Source: Oscillospiraceae bacterium
GTDB taxonomy: Bacteria; Bacillota; Clostridia; Oscillospirales; Ruminococcaceae
Direction: 5' to 3'
DNA length: 64,000 nucleotides
NCBI GenBank assembly: GCA_009784625.1
Contig: WRBI01000008.1
Coordinates: 1-64,000, forward strand
The notes beneath the pieces were generated by a model that did not search any database, was not told where the DNA came from, and saw nothing but the letters and a program-made list of their open reading frames with translations. The position numbers and the translations under genes were made by a program. The first letter of the stretch is position 1, and the number at the start of each line of letters is the position of its first letter. Positions 1-8,366 of the stretch are shown here, one piece after another.

Positions 1-14
1 CCAGCAGGGGGATT

Positions 15-92
15 CTTAAGGGGGATAAGGCACAGGGTGCCGCCCCCCTTAAGCGGCGTTTTGGTTACTTTGGGGCCGAGGCCAAAGTAACC
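15..92. repeat. Two strong hairpins at the window's left edge
   Basis: Two inverted repeats lie end to end. The first pairs CTTAAGGGGG (15-24) with CCCCCTTAAG (44-53) and has a smaller GGCAC/GTGCC stem inside. The second pairs 63-73 with 82-92, eleven bases around an eight-base loop. Neither has a clear T-run, so they are not obvious terminators. No convincing gene covers them; they look like part of an intergenic repeat element that starts left of the window. Confidence 0.6.
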
Positions 93-127
93 CCGGGGTA
101 TGGGGCGGGTAGCGCCCATTCCAGTTC

Positions 128-260
128 CATCGGAGATTCCGATAAAAGCCCTTAAGTCCGAAAGGCAAGGACATCGAAGACACACCCAAGCCCCGCACGG
201 CCAAAGTGAAGTACATCGGAGATTCCGATAAAAGCCCTTCAAGCCCGAAAGGCAAGGATG
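128..260. repeat. Direct repeat, two 47-bp copies
   Basis: A 47-base unit at 128-174 recurs almost unchanged at 214-260, a period of 86 bases. Each copy begins with the small hairpin ATCGGA-GAT-TCCGAT. An open frame runs through both copies on the minus strand, but its protein only mirrors the repeat and has no good ribosome site, so I treat the stretch as non-coding. Confidence 0.7.
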
Positions 261-285
261 TTGCAGACCTCAGTAAATTTTCCTC

Positions 286-314
286 TTGCATCTAGCGATG
301 AAATATGCTATCAT
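286..314 (+). promoter_or_regulatory. Sigma-A-type promoter of rpmE
   Basis: TTGCAT (286-291), a 17-base spacer and TATCAT (309-314) sit 30 bases upstream of the rpmE start. Spacing and sequence fit a housekeeping promoter. Confidence 0.65.
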
Positions 315-343
315 ATTCGCTGTATGAAAGAGGTGAACGAATT

Positions 344-547
344 ATGAAAGAGGGAATTCATCCCAACTATCAGGCGACCACAATTCGCTGCGCGTGTGGC
401 GTCGAAATCCCCACGGCTTCTACCAAGAAAGAAATTCGTGTGGAAATTTGCTCGAAATGTCACCCGTTCTTTACCGGCACCCAAAAGCTGGTTGACAGCG
501 GCGGCCGTGTTGACCGCTTCAAAAAGCGCTTCGGTATTGACAAATAA
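344..547 (+). CDS. rpmE: Ribosomal protein L31
   Basis: L31 of the large ribosomal subunit, 67 residues, the usual length. The start is ATG 344, preceded by AAAGAGGTGA; an upstream in-frame ATG at 305 lies inside the promoter. The protein carries a CAC pair near residue 15 and a CSKC pair followed by HPFFTG, so it is the zinc-binding (C+) form. It is a single-gene unit with its own promoter and a terminator hairpin 23 bases after the stop. Confidence 0.97.
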   Translation: MKEGIHPNYQATTIRCACGVEIPTASTKKEIRVEICSKCHPFFTGTQKLVDSGGRVDRFKKRFGIDK

Positions 548-570
548 AGAGCTAAATGATATGAACTTTA

Positions 571-600
571 GGTGGCGTTCACAGAGCGCCGCCTTTGTTC
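571..600 (+). terminator. Rho-independent terminator of rpmE
   Basis: A ten-base-pair stem (571-580 with 584-593, two G-T pairs, loop ACA) is followed by TTTGTTCT. Confidence 0.6.
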
Positions 601-640
601 TCATGATAGGCGGGGATTGTCATAAACAAGCAAAAATCAC

Positions 641-1261
641 TTGACCGGGTATAACACCATCGCGCGGCCGGCTATGGCCGAACATGTCGAGAAACGCTCG
701 CGGTTTATCAGTTTGGCCGCTCCGGTTTCTACTGAGAAAGACGCGCTCACCCTGCTTGAGCAAACGCGATCCGAACATCGCGAGGCAACCCACAACTGCT
801 ACGCTTACATATTGCGCACCGGCAGCCTTACCCGGTACAGTGACGACGGCGAGCCGGGCGGCACGGCAGGTATGCCCATCCTGGAAGTCATCCGCCGCCG
901 TGAACTCTTTGACGTGATGGTGATTGTCACCCGCTATTTCGGCGGTACTTTGCTTGGGGCGGGCGGCTTGGTCCGCGCCTACTCGACCGGTGCATCACTT
1001 GCCTTGGACGCTGCCGAGATTCTTGCGCTGCATCCCTGTATTCTCTTTTCACTTGAAATCCCTTATCACAACTACGGCAAGCTGCAAAATATCCTGCCCG
1101 GCTTTGGCATCAAGATCGTTGAGGAAGATTTCGCCGAGCATGTCCGCCTTCGCCTGCGGATTCGCGCTGAACGGCTGGACGCTTTCCAAAAAGAACTGTC
1201 CGAGATGACAGCGGGCAGTGTCGCCCCTGTTGTGACCGGGGAAACACTCGCACCTGATTAA
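641..1261 (+). CDS. YigZ/IMPACT family protein
   Basis: 206 residues of the YigZ family: an N-terminal UPF0029/IMPACT domain (about 1-115) and a C-terminal DUF1949 ferredoxin-like domain (about 135-200). The family signature SDDGEPGGTAGMP is intact, as is the VTRYFGG...AGGLVRAY block. Relatives are linked to translation control or nucleic-acid binding, but the biochemical role is unsettled. The start is TTG 641, because an in-frame stop lies at 623-625 and the family's N-terminal YxTI motif begins three residues after it. The ribosome site is weak. It is followed 22 bases later by dgt. Confidence 0.88.
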   Translation: MTGYNTIARPAMAEHVEKRSRFISLAAPVSTEKDALTLLEQTRSEHREATHNCYAYILRTGSLTRYSDDGEPGGTAGMPILEVIRRRELFDVMVIVTRYFGGTLLGAGGLVRAYSTGASLALDAAEILALHPCILFSLEIPYHNYGKLQNILPGFGIKIVEEDFAEHVRLRLRIRAERLDAFQKELSEMTAGSVAPVVTGETLAPD

Positions 1262-1283
1262 ATTTAGACTGGAGGGCTGGCTG

Positions 1284-2279
1284 TTGTCTATCCGCGAAGA
1301 GTTGCAGGCGCAGGAAAAATTGCGGCTAAGCCCATACGCCGCACTTTCAGCCGACACCAAAGGCCGGGAGCGCCACTCAGCCCCTTGCAATCTGCGCACC
1401 GAATATCAGCGGGATCGGGACAAGATCATCCACTGCAAGAGTTTTCGGCGGCTGACCAACAAGACACAGGTTTTTCTCTCGCCTGAGGGTGACCACTATC
1501 GCACCCGGCTTACCCACACCCTTGAAGTCTGCCAGATTGCGCGAACCATCTGCCGTGCACTGCGGCTCAACGAGGATTTAGCCGAGGCGATTGCACTTGG
1601 CCACGACCTCGGCCACACCCCTTTCGGCCACGCGGGAGAGGAAGTTCTGGCCGAAGTTTGCCCACACGGTTATGTGCACGCCGCCCAGAGCGTGCGGGTG
1701 GTTGAACACCTTGAAAACGGCGGGCGAGGGTTAAACCTGACCTGGGAGGTGCGCAACGGGATCCGCTGTCACTCAAGCGGGGAACCGGCGGCCACCAGAG
1801 AGGGACAAGTTGTCCGATACGCCGACAAGATCGCCTACATGAACCACGATATTGACGACGCAGTCCGGGCCGGTGTGCTCAATCCCACAGATATCCCCGC
1901 CGAAATGCGCAGCCAGTTCGGCGAAACCATTTCCGAGCGGATCACATACTTTGTCGAGGCGCTGGTCAATCACTCAGGCGAAACCATTCAGATGGACGAG
2001 CGCGGCCAGCAGCTTTACGACAGCCTGCGTGCTTTCATGTTCGCGCAGGTATACACCAACCCCAACGCCAAACGGGAAGAGGGCAAGGCCAAGATGGTTG
2101 TCCGCCGCTTGTACGAATACTACACCGGGCATCCGCACACACTCCCCGAAGAGTACGCGCGAATTGCAAGTGAGAGCGATCACCCCCGCGCCGTCTGCGA
2201 CTACATATCCGGGATGAGCGACCGCTTTTGTATCGCGACTTTTGAAGCGCTGTTCGTCCCCAAAGCGTGGGGGAGTTAG
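1284..2279 (+). CDS. dgt: dGTPase-like HD phosphohydrolase
   Basis: Deoxyguanosine triphosphate triphosphohydrolase family, 331 residues, the short form typical of Gram-positive bacteria. It should hydrolyse dNTPs to deoxynucleoside and tripolyphosphate. The HD-domain metal site is visible as RLTHTLEV followed by GHDLGHTPFGH. Start TTG 1284 follows GGAGG at 1271. It heads the classic dgt-dnaG-rpoD group; a dispersed repeat separates it from dnaG. Specificity for dGTP over other dNTPs cannot be read from the sequence. Confidence 0.9.
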   Translation: MSIREELQAQEKLRLSPYAALSADTKGRERHSAPCNLRTEYQRDRDKIIHCKSFRRLTNKTQVFLSPEGDHYRTRLTHTLEVCQIARTICRALRLNEDLAEAIALGHDLGHTPFGHAGEEVLAEVCPHGYVHAAQSVRVVEHLENGGRGLNLTWEVRNGIRCHSSGEPAATREGQVVRYADKIAYMNHDIDDAVRAGVLNPTDIPAEMRSQFGETISERITYFVEALVNHSGETIQMDERGQQLYDSLRAFMFAQVYTNPNAKREEGKAKMVVRRLYEYYTGHPHTLPEEYARIASESDHPRAVCDYISGMSDRFCIATFEALFVPKAWGS

Positions 2280-2385
2280 GCAATGGACAATGGACAGTAA
2301 ATGTATCGCTGTCGCGATGGTTTGAAATAATATCCGCGCAGCGGATTCCGCAATTGTCAATTGTACATTGTCAATTGTCAATTGG
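2279..2385. repeat. Dispersed heptad-arm/double-hairpin element, copy 1
   Basis: Left arm of CAATGGA-type seven-base units, hairpin ATCGCtgtCGCGAT-like, AT-rich spacer, hairpin TCCGCgcaGCGGA, then a right arm of CAATTGT-type units. It fills the dgt-dnaG gap. The dnaG frame stays open backwards through it, but a good ribosome site follows the repeat, so it is probably not translated here. Confidence 0.85.
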
Positions 2386-2401
2386 AAAGGGGGTTCCGTT
2401 T

Positions 2402-4168
2402 TTGATACCAGATGCGTTTATCGAGCGCTTGCGGGATTCCTGTGAGATTGAGTCAATTATTTCGTCCTATCTCACCCTCAAGCGGCGGGGCCGGACACTG
2501 ACCGGGCTTTGCCCCTTCCACTCCGAAAAGACGCCCTCCTTTACCGTTTACCCCGACTCCCAGAGTTTTTACTGCTTCGGCTGTCAAAAAGGCGGGAGTG
2601 CGTTTACCTTTATCCAAGAGATCGAGCGGCTGGACTTTGTCGAAGCAATCAAACTGCTGGCCGGGCGGGTCGGCCTTGAACTGCCCGAAGAGGCCGGGGA
2701 TGACGGCTCTTCCCGTCTGCGCACCCGAATACTCGAAGCCAACCGTGCGGCCGCCCGCTTTTTTCACGAACAGCTGATCGGCCCGGGCGGCTCTGAAGCA
2801 TACGGCTACCTGACCGGGCGGGGGCTTACCCGCAAGACCATCCGCACATTTGGGCTGGGCTACTCCCCCGACAGCTGGGACGCGCTGACCAATCATCTGA
2901 CCGGCATGGGCTTTAACAAGCGGGAACTGATCGAAGCCGGGCTGGTGCGCGAAGGCAAAAAAGGTATTTATGACCAGTTCCGCGGCCGGGTGATCTTCCC
3001 GATATTGGATCTGCGCGGGAACGTCATCGGTTTTGGCGGCCGGGCGATGGAGGACGGCAAAGGCCCGAAATACCTGAATACATCCGACACGCCGGTCTTC
3101 AACAAGAGCCGCAATCTGTATGCTTTGCAGGCCGCGAAAGGGGTCAAGTCAGACGCCCTGCTGTTGGCCGAGGGATATATGGACGTGATCGCACTGCACC
3201 AAGCCGGATTCACCAACGCGGTGGCCACGCTGGGAACCGCGCTCACCCCCGACCAGGCGCGGCTGATCGCGCGGTACGCCAAGCGGGCGGTTATTGCCTA
3301 CGACAGCGACAGCGCCGGTCAAAACGCCGCCCGGCGGGCGCTCAGCCTCTTTTCCGGGCTTGACCTGACCGTCAGCGTACTTGAGATTGAGGGCGCAAAA
3401 GACCCGGACGAGTACATCAAAAAGTACGGGGCACAGCGGTTTGGGACATTGATCGAGGGCGGTAAATCCGCTTTTGTTTTTGAAATTGACCGCCTGAAAC
3501 AAAAACACGATCTTGAGACGCCGGACGGCAAGACCGCGTTTCTAAATGAGTTTTGCGCACTGATGGCCGATATTTCCGGCGAGATTGCCCGGGACGTTTA
3601 CATAGCCCAGATCGCCCGGGAGCTGGACGTGGGCAAAGATCGGCTGAGCGCTGCCACCGAGGCCATCCGCAAGAAAAGACAAGGCAGCCGGGGGCGAAAA
3701 CAGGCGGATAGTCTTCGCCCTTATGTCCAAGATACCCGGCCAAGTGAGGGCAGGCGGACAGCCGTCGATCCCAAGGCTGACCTAAGCGGTTTGGCCGCCG
3801 AGCGCGGGATGCTTGCCCTGCTTATGCAAAATCCCGATTATTACGGCGAAATTCAGTCAAAACTGACTGAAAAAGACTTCGCGGACCCCGACCACGCCGC
3901 CATCTATCAAGCCCTGCGCATCAAGCTGGAAGAGCAGGCAGCGCCCGACCTTGCCCTGATCGGCCCTTACCTTGATTCCCGGCAGATGGGAATCGTTTCC
4001 GGGCTGCTCACTTCCGGGCAAGAGGTTAAGTATTACCGGGAACAGGCCGAAGAATTCTTAATGGCAATACACCGGCAAAAAACCGACAAAAGCCCGGACG
4101 AGCTGGGGAAAATGTCCCCGCAGCAGCTGAAAGAGTACATAAATACTCGCCGGGCAGCTAAGTCATAA
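2402..4168 (+). CDS. dnaG: DNA primase
   Basis: 588 residues. It makes RNA primers for DNA replication and works with the DnaB helicase. The zinc-binding domain has C37, H40, C58 and C61 (CPFH...CFGC). The TOPRIM catalytic core shows LLAEGYMDVIALHQAG and the metal-binding VIAYDSDSAG. The C-terminal third is the helicase-binding region. TTG 2402 is preferred as the start because AAAGGGGG lies eight bases upstream; an in-frame extension to 2267 would run through the dispersed repeat into dgt. It is followed by rpoD 38 bases on. Confidence 0.96.
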   Translation: MIPDAFIERLRDSCEIESIISSYLTLKRRGRTLTGLCPFHSEKTPSFTVYPDSQSFYCFGCQKGGSAFTFIQEIERLDFVEAIKLLAGRVGLELPEEAGDDGSSRLRTRILEANRAAARFFHEQLIGPGGSEAYGYLTGRGLTRKTIRTFGLGYSPDSWDALTNHLTGMGFNKRELIEAGLVREGKKGIYDQFRGRVIFPILDLRGNVIGFGGRAMEDGKGPKYLNTSDTPVFNKSRNLYALQAAKGVKSDALLLAEGYMDVIALHQAGFTNAVATLGTALTPDQARLIARYAKRAVIAYDSDSAGQNAARRALSLFSGLDLTVSVLEIEGAKDPDEYIKKYGAQRFGTLIEGGKSAFVFEIDRLKQKHDLETPDGKTAFLNEFCALMADISGEIARDVYIAQIARELDVGKDRLSAATEAIRKKRQGSRGRKQADSLRPYVQDTRPSEGRRTAVDPKADLSGLAAERGMLALLMQNPDYYGEIQSKLTEKDFADPDHAAIYQALRIKLEEQAAPDLALIGPYLDSRQMGIVSGLLTSGQEVKYYREQAEEFLMAIHRQKTDKSPDELGKMSPQQLKEYINTRRAAKS

Positions 4169-4206
4169 ATCGCAAACCTTCAAATTTCGATTAGGGGGAA
4201 ACACTT

Positions 4207-5298
4207 TTGGCATCGCAAGAAAAAAAGAATCGGCTGATCGACGAGTTGACCGAGCTTGGTAAGTCTAAAGGCAAACTGACCACAAAAGAGATCAACGACG
4301 TGCTTGAAGAGCTTGAGTTTGACATGGATCAGATCGACAAGCTTTACGACACCCTTGAGAGCTTAAACATCGAGGTGGTCGAAAATTTGGCCGCCTCAAT
4401 TGACGCGGATGCTGCCGTGGCCATTCCGGCGCACGAAGACTTGGAGGTTGCCCTTTCGGCTGAGGGAATCAACATCGATGACCCCGTCAAGGTCTATCTA
4501 AAAGAAATCGGCCGGGTCCCCCTGCTCACCCCCGAAGAAGAAGTCGAGCTAGCCACACACATGGACGCCGGCGACCCCTACGCCCGCAAACGGCTGTCTG
4601 AAGCCAATCTTCGCCTGGTGGTCAGCATCGCCAAGCGGTATGTCGGCCGGGGGATGCAGTTCCTTGATCTGATTCAGGAGGGCAACCTGGGCCTGATCAA
4701 AGCGGTTGAAAAATTCGACCACACCAAAGGCTTTAAATTTTCAACTTACGCGACCTGGTGGATCCGCCAGGCAATCACCCGCGCCATCGCTGACCAGGCA
4801 CGCACCATCCGCATCCCGGTGCATATGGTTGAGACCATCAACAAAGTCAAAAAAGTCAGCAGCCAGCTGCTGCACAAAAACGGGCACGAACCGACCGTTG
4901 AGGAGGTATCGGCTGAACTGGACATGCCGGTGGACAAAGTGCGCGAGATCATGCGTATTTCGCAGGAGCCGGTCTCGCTCGAGACCCCAATCGGCGAGGA
5001 GGAAGATTCCCACCTGGGCGACTTTATCCCGGACGACGACGCACCCGCCCCCGCCGAAGCGGCCAGTCATACCCTTTTGCGCGAACAGCTGGGCGAAGTG
5101 TTGTCCACCTTAACCGACCGGGAAGAAAAAGTTTTGCGGCTGCGCTTCGGGCTGGAAGACGGCCGAAGCCGCACACTCGAAGAGGTCGGCAAAGAGTTTT
5201 CGGTCACCCGTGAGCGTATCCGGCAGATCGAAGCCAAAGCCCTGCGCAAGCTCCGCCACCCCAGCCGTTCAAAAAAGCTGAAAGATTTTTTGGAATAA
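4207..5298 (+). CDS. rpoD: Primary sigma factor (sigma-70/SigA)
   Basis: 363 residues. The housekeeping sigma factor directs RNA polymerase to -35/-10 promoters such as those annotated here. A short region 1.1 covers about residues 1-60, region 1.2 begins at [12 protein letters not shown], region 2 contains the [20 protein letters not shown] block, and region 4 ends with [20 protein letters not shown]. Start TTG 4207 has AGGGGG about ten bases upstream. It is the last gene of the dgt-dnaG-rpoD group. Confidence 0.97.
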   Translation: MASQEKKNRLIDELTELGKSKGKLTTKEINDVLEELEFDMDQIDKLYDTLESLNIEVVENLAASIDADAAVAIPAHEDLEVALSAEGINIDDPVKVYLKEIGRVPLLTPEEEVELATHMDAGDPYARKRLSEANLRLVVSIAKRYVGRGMQFLDLIQEGNLGLIKAVEKFDHTKGFKFSTYATWWIRQAITRAIADQARTIRIPVHMVETINKVKKVSSQLLHKNGHEPTVEEVSAELDMPVDKVREIMRISQEPVSLETPIGEEEDSHLGDFIPDDDAPAPAEAASHTLLREQLGEVLSTLTDREEKVLRLRFGLEDGRSRTLEEVGKEFSVTRERIRQIEAKALRKLRHPSRSKKLKDFLE

Positions 5299-5395
5299 TT
5301 CTTCAAGAGTCTTGTTTTTTCGACTGTTTTATATTAAAATATATGTAAATCATGTCGAAAAAATTGACGTTTTGGAGAAGGGATTGTGAGACCTT

Positions 5396-5794
5396 GTGCA
5401 TATCACTTTAGAGGCCGATTATGCACTTCGCATTGTTGACACGTTAGCGCACAGTCCGCAGCGGATGGAAGCCAAAGCCATCTCGGAAAGAACAAAGGTC
5501 ACCCTGCGCTTTTCGATGAAGATTCTGCGCAAACTTGTGGCCAGCGGAATTGTCCGCTCTTACCGGGGGGCCGGCGGCGGGTACGAAATCGCAAGGCCGC
5601 TCAGCGAAGTTTCGGTTTATCAGGTGCTCGAGGTTATTGACGGGCCGCTCACCCTCAACCGATGTGTGCTTGTCGACCATGCCTGTTCCCGCGTACCGGA
5701 CAAAGGGTGCCCATACCACGACCTGTTCTCCCGCCTGACCGACCAGTTAAAGGCTGAGCTTTCCGCCGCCAACTTTGACAGCTTACATAAATAA
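5396..5794 (+). CDS. Rrf2 family transcriptional regulator
   Basis: 132 residues. A winged helix-turn-helix of the Rrf2/IscR type: MHITLEADYALRIV at the start and GAGGGYEIARP in the wing. Three cysteines near residues 90-110 (C-x7-C-x7-C) suggest an iron-sulfur cluster, though the spacing is wider than in IscR. GTG 5396 is the only start that keeps the family N-terminus; its ribosome site (AAGGGA) is about 12 bases away. No iron-sulfur assembly genes are adjacent, so the target is unknown. Confidence 0.85.
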   Translation: MHITLEADYALRIVDTLAHSPQRMEAKAISERTKVTLRFSMKILRKLVASGIVRSYRGAGGGYEIARPLSEVSVYQVLEVIDGPLTLNRCVLVDHACSRVPDKGCPYHDLFSRLTDQLKAELSAANFDSLHK

Positions 5795-5816
5795 GCAAAT
5801 ACCGCCAATATTGAAA

Positions 5817-5847
5817 CGCGCCCAAAGCAGAAAATGCTTTGGGCGCG
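5817..5847. terminator. Convergent terminator hairpin
   Basis: A perfect 13-base-pair stem (5817-5829 with 5835-5847, loop GAAAA). It lies between the Rrf2 gene (plus) and the cysteine-rich gene (minus). The minus-strand exit is T-rich (TTTCAATATT), so it most likely ends the minus transcript and may serve both. Confidence 0.65.
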
Positions 5848-5869
5848 CTGTATTGCGCGGGGCCGGTAA

Positions 5870-6115
5870 CTAACAGTCGTCTCTTTGATCACAGCAGTCG
5901 CAGCAGCCGCGGCTATCATCACGCTCGCAATCGCAGCGGTCGCGGCCACAGTCACGCTCGCGGTCGCAACTGCCACAGTCACGCTCGCTTTCACAGCAGC
6001 AAGTGCAAACAGGGCGGCAGACACACACGCGCTTGCGCACCACTCTTCTCACACATCGGCAAACCACTCTTTGACAGCAGACAACTCTTTCACAGCAACA
6101 AGAGCTATTACACAT
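5870..6115 (-). CDS. Cysteine-rich microprotein, 81 aa
   Basis: Unrecognised protein with 24 cysteines in 81 residues (30%). The N-terminal half mixes Cys with Val and Arg (VVCCQRVVCRC); the C-terminal half mixes Cys with Asp, Glu and Arg (SCDRERDCGRDRCDCE). There is no signal peptide or membrane segment. The start is well supported: AAAGGAGG lies about nine bases before ATG 6115. It sits alone between two terminators. Cys-rich proteins of this kind include metal-binding proteins and spore-coat components; either is possible, neither is shown. The frame is low-complexity, but the ribosome site argues that it is real. Confidence 0.65.
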   Translation of the reverse strand: MCNSSCCCERVVCCQRVVCRCVRRVVRKRVCVCRPVCTCCCESERDCGSCDRERDCGRDRCDCERDDSRGCCDCCDQRDDC

Positions 6116-6270
6116 GTAGTAGGTCCTCCTTTCATTTCACGTTCAAGACAATATATGGCCAGTTCCGCCAAAGTGTGCCGGAACCGGCCCGCGAAATGTC
6201 GTGTGTTTGGTCACTTTTAGGCGCAAGCTTCGCGCTGTCCGCCAAGAAGTATGCCTTCCTGCCCAAAAAT

Positions 6271-6304
6271 AAAAAATAGCATACCGGTTAAGGTACGCTA
6301 TTTT
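6271..6304 (-). terminator. Terminator of the glycogen operon
   Basis: An inverted repeat AAAATAGC..TACC / GGTA..GCTATTTT with one mismatch. Reading on the minus strand, the stem is followed by TTTTTTATTTTT. It lies just past the small membrane protein gene. Confidence 0.7.
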
Positions 6305-6329
6305 GATTAGAAATATGGCTGTGTCCGCG

Positions 6330-6500
6330 CTATTCGCTCAAAAGCTTTTTGGCCGCAAACAAGCCGATGAGAATCCCAATGACCGGGCCGATAAAAGCCA
6401 AAACCAACACAAGGATTTCATATGCCTGTACATCGCTTTCGTATTCCCTGCACCGCTCACAAGCGGCTGTGTTTTGAAAGTCAACGTGGATGCTGTTCAT
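6330..6500 (-). CDS. Small single-span membrane protein, 56 aa
   Basis: An unrecognised small gene. The product begins MNSIHVDFQNTAACERCREY, has a CERC cysteine pair, then one hydrophobic segment (about residues 28-50, ending AFIGPVIGILIGLFAA) and a KK anchor. AAAAGGAGG lies six bases before ATG 6500. It starts four bases after the GH13 stop, so it is probably the last gene of the glgP-GH13 operon. A role in glycogen metabolism is only suggested by position. Confidence 0.7.
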   Translation of the reverse strand: MNSIHVDFQNTAACERCREYESDVQAYEILVLVLAFIGPVIGILIGLFAAKKLLSE

Positions 6501-6503
6501 CGG

Positions 6504-8366
6504 CTACCTCCTTTTGACCAATACAACCCCGCTGTACGGTGAAAGCACACCCTGGCTGTATTGCCCGTAAGTGGCCGCGGCCTGCGCCGTCTCAAAGCCG
6601 GCCGGCAGGGTGAGGTGTTTAAATCCATCCCCGCGGTTGACCGCAAAGAGGACTTCAACCTCGCCGCCCCTGCGGACAAATGAGCATACCTCATTCGAAA
6701 AAGTGATCGGCGTAAAGTCGGCCTGCGTAAAAATGGGGTTGTTCAGGCGGATCTGCCCCAGGTTCTTAAAGAACACAACCAGGTCGCGGTCTTCACTTCC
6801 CCACGGGTAACAGGCGCGGTTAAACGGGTCTTTGTAGCCGGCCATACCGGCTTCGTCGCCGTAGTAAAGGCAGGGCATCCCCGGCAGGCCGTACTGGATG
6901 ATCGCGGCCAGCGCGAACAGATCCCGCCCCCGCTTGTACTGTTCACAGCTCAAGGTCTGCCGCTCGTGCTGCCATTCGCGGCCGTGGCTGGAAACATGCT
7001 CGCCGCCCAGCGCGGTGATCGCCCGCTCGGTGTCGTGGGTAGAAAGTGAATTCATCAGCCCAGCCAGCACGGGCGGCGGATAGTTCTCGACAATCCCCAT
7101 GACTGTGTTCAGGAAGCCCTCGCCGCCGCCGTAGCGAATATAGTGGAGCAGTGCGTCTTTGAACGGATAGTTCATCACGCTGTCCATCTGCCAGCCAAGC
7201 AGGTAATGCCGGCGGTAGCCGTAAGCGATCTTGTGGGAAGCATCCTCCCAGACCTCGCCAATGACCGCGTTGTCGGGGCTGTGCGCCTTGACCCGGGCAT
7301 ACAGGGCATCCAAAAACACGTCGGGCAGCTCGTCGGCCACATCCAGCCGGAAACCGGAAGCCCCTAGATTCAGCCATTTTTGTGCCACCCCGTCCTCACC
7401 GGCGATAAACTCGATGTAAGACGGCTCGGTCTCTTCTACATTGGGCAGGGTGATAAACCCCCACCAGCTCTCGTAATCGTCCGGCCAGTCTTTAAACCGG
7501 AACCAGCTGGCATACTCACTCTCACGATCGCGGTAGGCGCCGCCCTCACCGTATCGGCCGCTTCGGTTAAAATAGACCGAATCGGCGCCGGTATGGCTGA
7601 ACACCCCATCCAGGATAACGGCGATCCCGCGCTCTTTTGCTGCGGCTGTCAGTGCCGAAAAGTCGGCCTCGCTGCCCAGAATCGGGTCGATTTTTTTGTA
7701 GTCGGCGGTGTCGTACCGGTGATTGGAGTGCGCCTCAAAAATCGGGTTCAGGTAGATGCACGTAACACCCAGTTCACGCAAATAATCGAGCTTTTGGGTG
7801 ATCCCTTTAAGGTCGCCGCCAAAGAAATCGTTGTTGAGCACTTTGCCCAGCTCGTTTGGCCGCCACTCGGGCAATCCGTCCCAATCGTGGCGCAGGATTC
7901 GATCATCCGGCACGTTCTCTTTGGGCTGGCCGCTGTTGCAAAACCGGTCAGGGAAAATCTGGTAAATTATCCCTTCTCGCAGGGCAGCCGGGGTGTGCAT
8001 ATCCGCTTTATAGACAGTCAGCTGCCAGCCCTCCCACCCGCCGAGCACGGCGGCGTTCCCCGGCCCGCGGGTGAGGGTTTGGGTGCTGTAGCCGTCATCC
8101 AGCTCAAAGTGATAAAACCAGACGGCGGGTATCTCCCCGACAAAGGCGGCGGTATAGCGGTTGTGTTTGTAGTCCCCGCCGGTCATCCCCATAGGCAGGA
8201 CAACCATCTCGCCGCCGTCTGCGGGAAACAGCTTGAGCCGACAAGCGGTACAGGTCATCCCCTTGGGCAGATGAACGCTGAACTTGACCTCTTCCCCCGC
8301 TTTTACCGCACCGAACGGAGCCTTACAGGCCGGGTCACGGCTGTCGAAATACGGTGCCGGAGCCAT
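6504..8366 (-). CDS. GH13 alpha-glucanase (neopullulanase/amylase-like)
   Basis: 620 residues. Residues 1-120 form an N-terminal Ig-like/starch-binding module, then a GH13 barrel begins at IIYQIFPDRF. Catalytic residues by motif: nucleophile D342 (GFRLDVADE), acid/base E371 (VIGEVWED) and D445 (LSTHDTERA). There is no signal peptide, so it is probably intracellular and acts on glycogen or maltodextrin. Its ATG overlaps the glgP stop (TAATG), which implies translational coupling and joint glycogen breakdown. Exact linkage specificity (alpha-1,4 or alpha-1,6) is not readable. Confidence 0.9.
   Translation of the reverse strand: MAPAPYFDSRDPACKAPFGAVKAGEEVKFSVHLPKGMTCTACRLKLFPADGGEMVVLPMGMTGGDYKHNRYTAAFVGEIPAVWFYHFELDDGYSTQTLTRGPGNAAVLGGWEGWQLTVYKADMHTPAALREGIIYQIFPDRFCNSGQPKENVPDDRILRHDWDGLPEWRPNELGKVLNNDFFGGDLKGITQKLDYLRELGVTCIYLNPIFEAHSNHRYDTADYKKIDPILGSEADFSALTAAAKERGIAVILDGVFSHTGADSVYFNRSGRYGEGGAYRDRESEYASWFRFKDWPDDYESWWGFITLPNVEETEPSYIEFIAGEDGVAQKWLNLGASGFRLDVADELPDVFLDALYARVKAHSPDNAVIGEVWEDASHKIAYGYRRHYLLGWQMDSVMNYPFKDALLHYIRYGGGEGFLNTVMGIVENYPPPVLAGLMNSLSTHDTERAITALGGEHVSSHGREWQHERQTLSCEQYKRGRDLFALAAIIQYGLPGMPCLYYGDEAGMAGYKDPFNRACYPWGSEDRDLVVFFKNLGQIRLNNPIFTQADFTPITFSNEVCSFVRRGGEVEVLFAVNRGDGFKHLTLPAGFETAQAAATYGQYSQGVLSPYSGVVLVKRR

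Noticed and set aside
49-291. Minus-strand open frame of 80 codons over the edge repeats
   Set aside because: Its protein simply repeats the direct-repeat unit (SLPFGL... twice), has no ribosome site and overlaps hairpins.
2267-2401. N-terminal extension of DnaG through the dispersed repeat
   Set aside because: AAAGGGGG eight bases before TTG 2402 and the family N-terminus both place the start after the repeat, unlike the U32 case.
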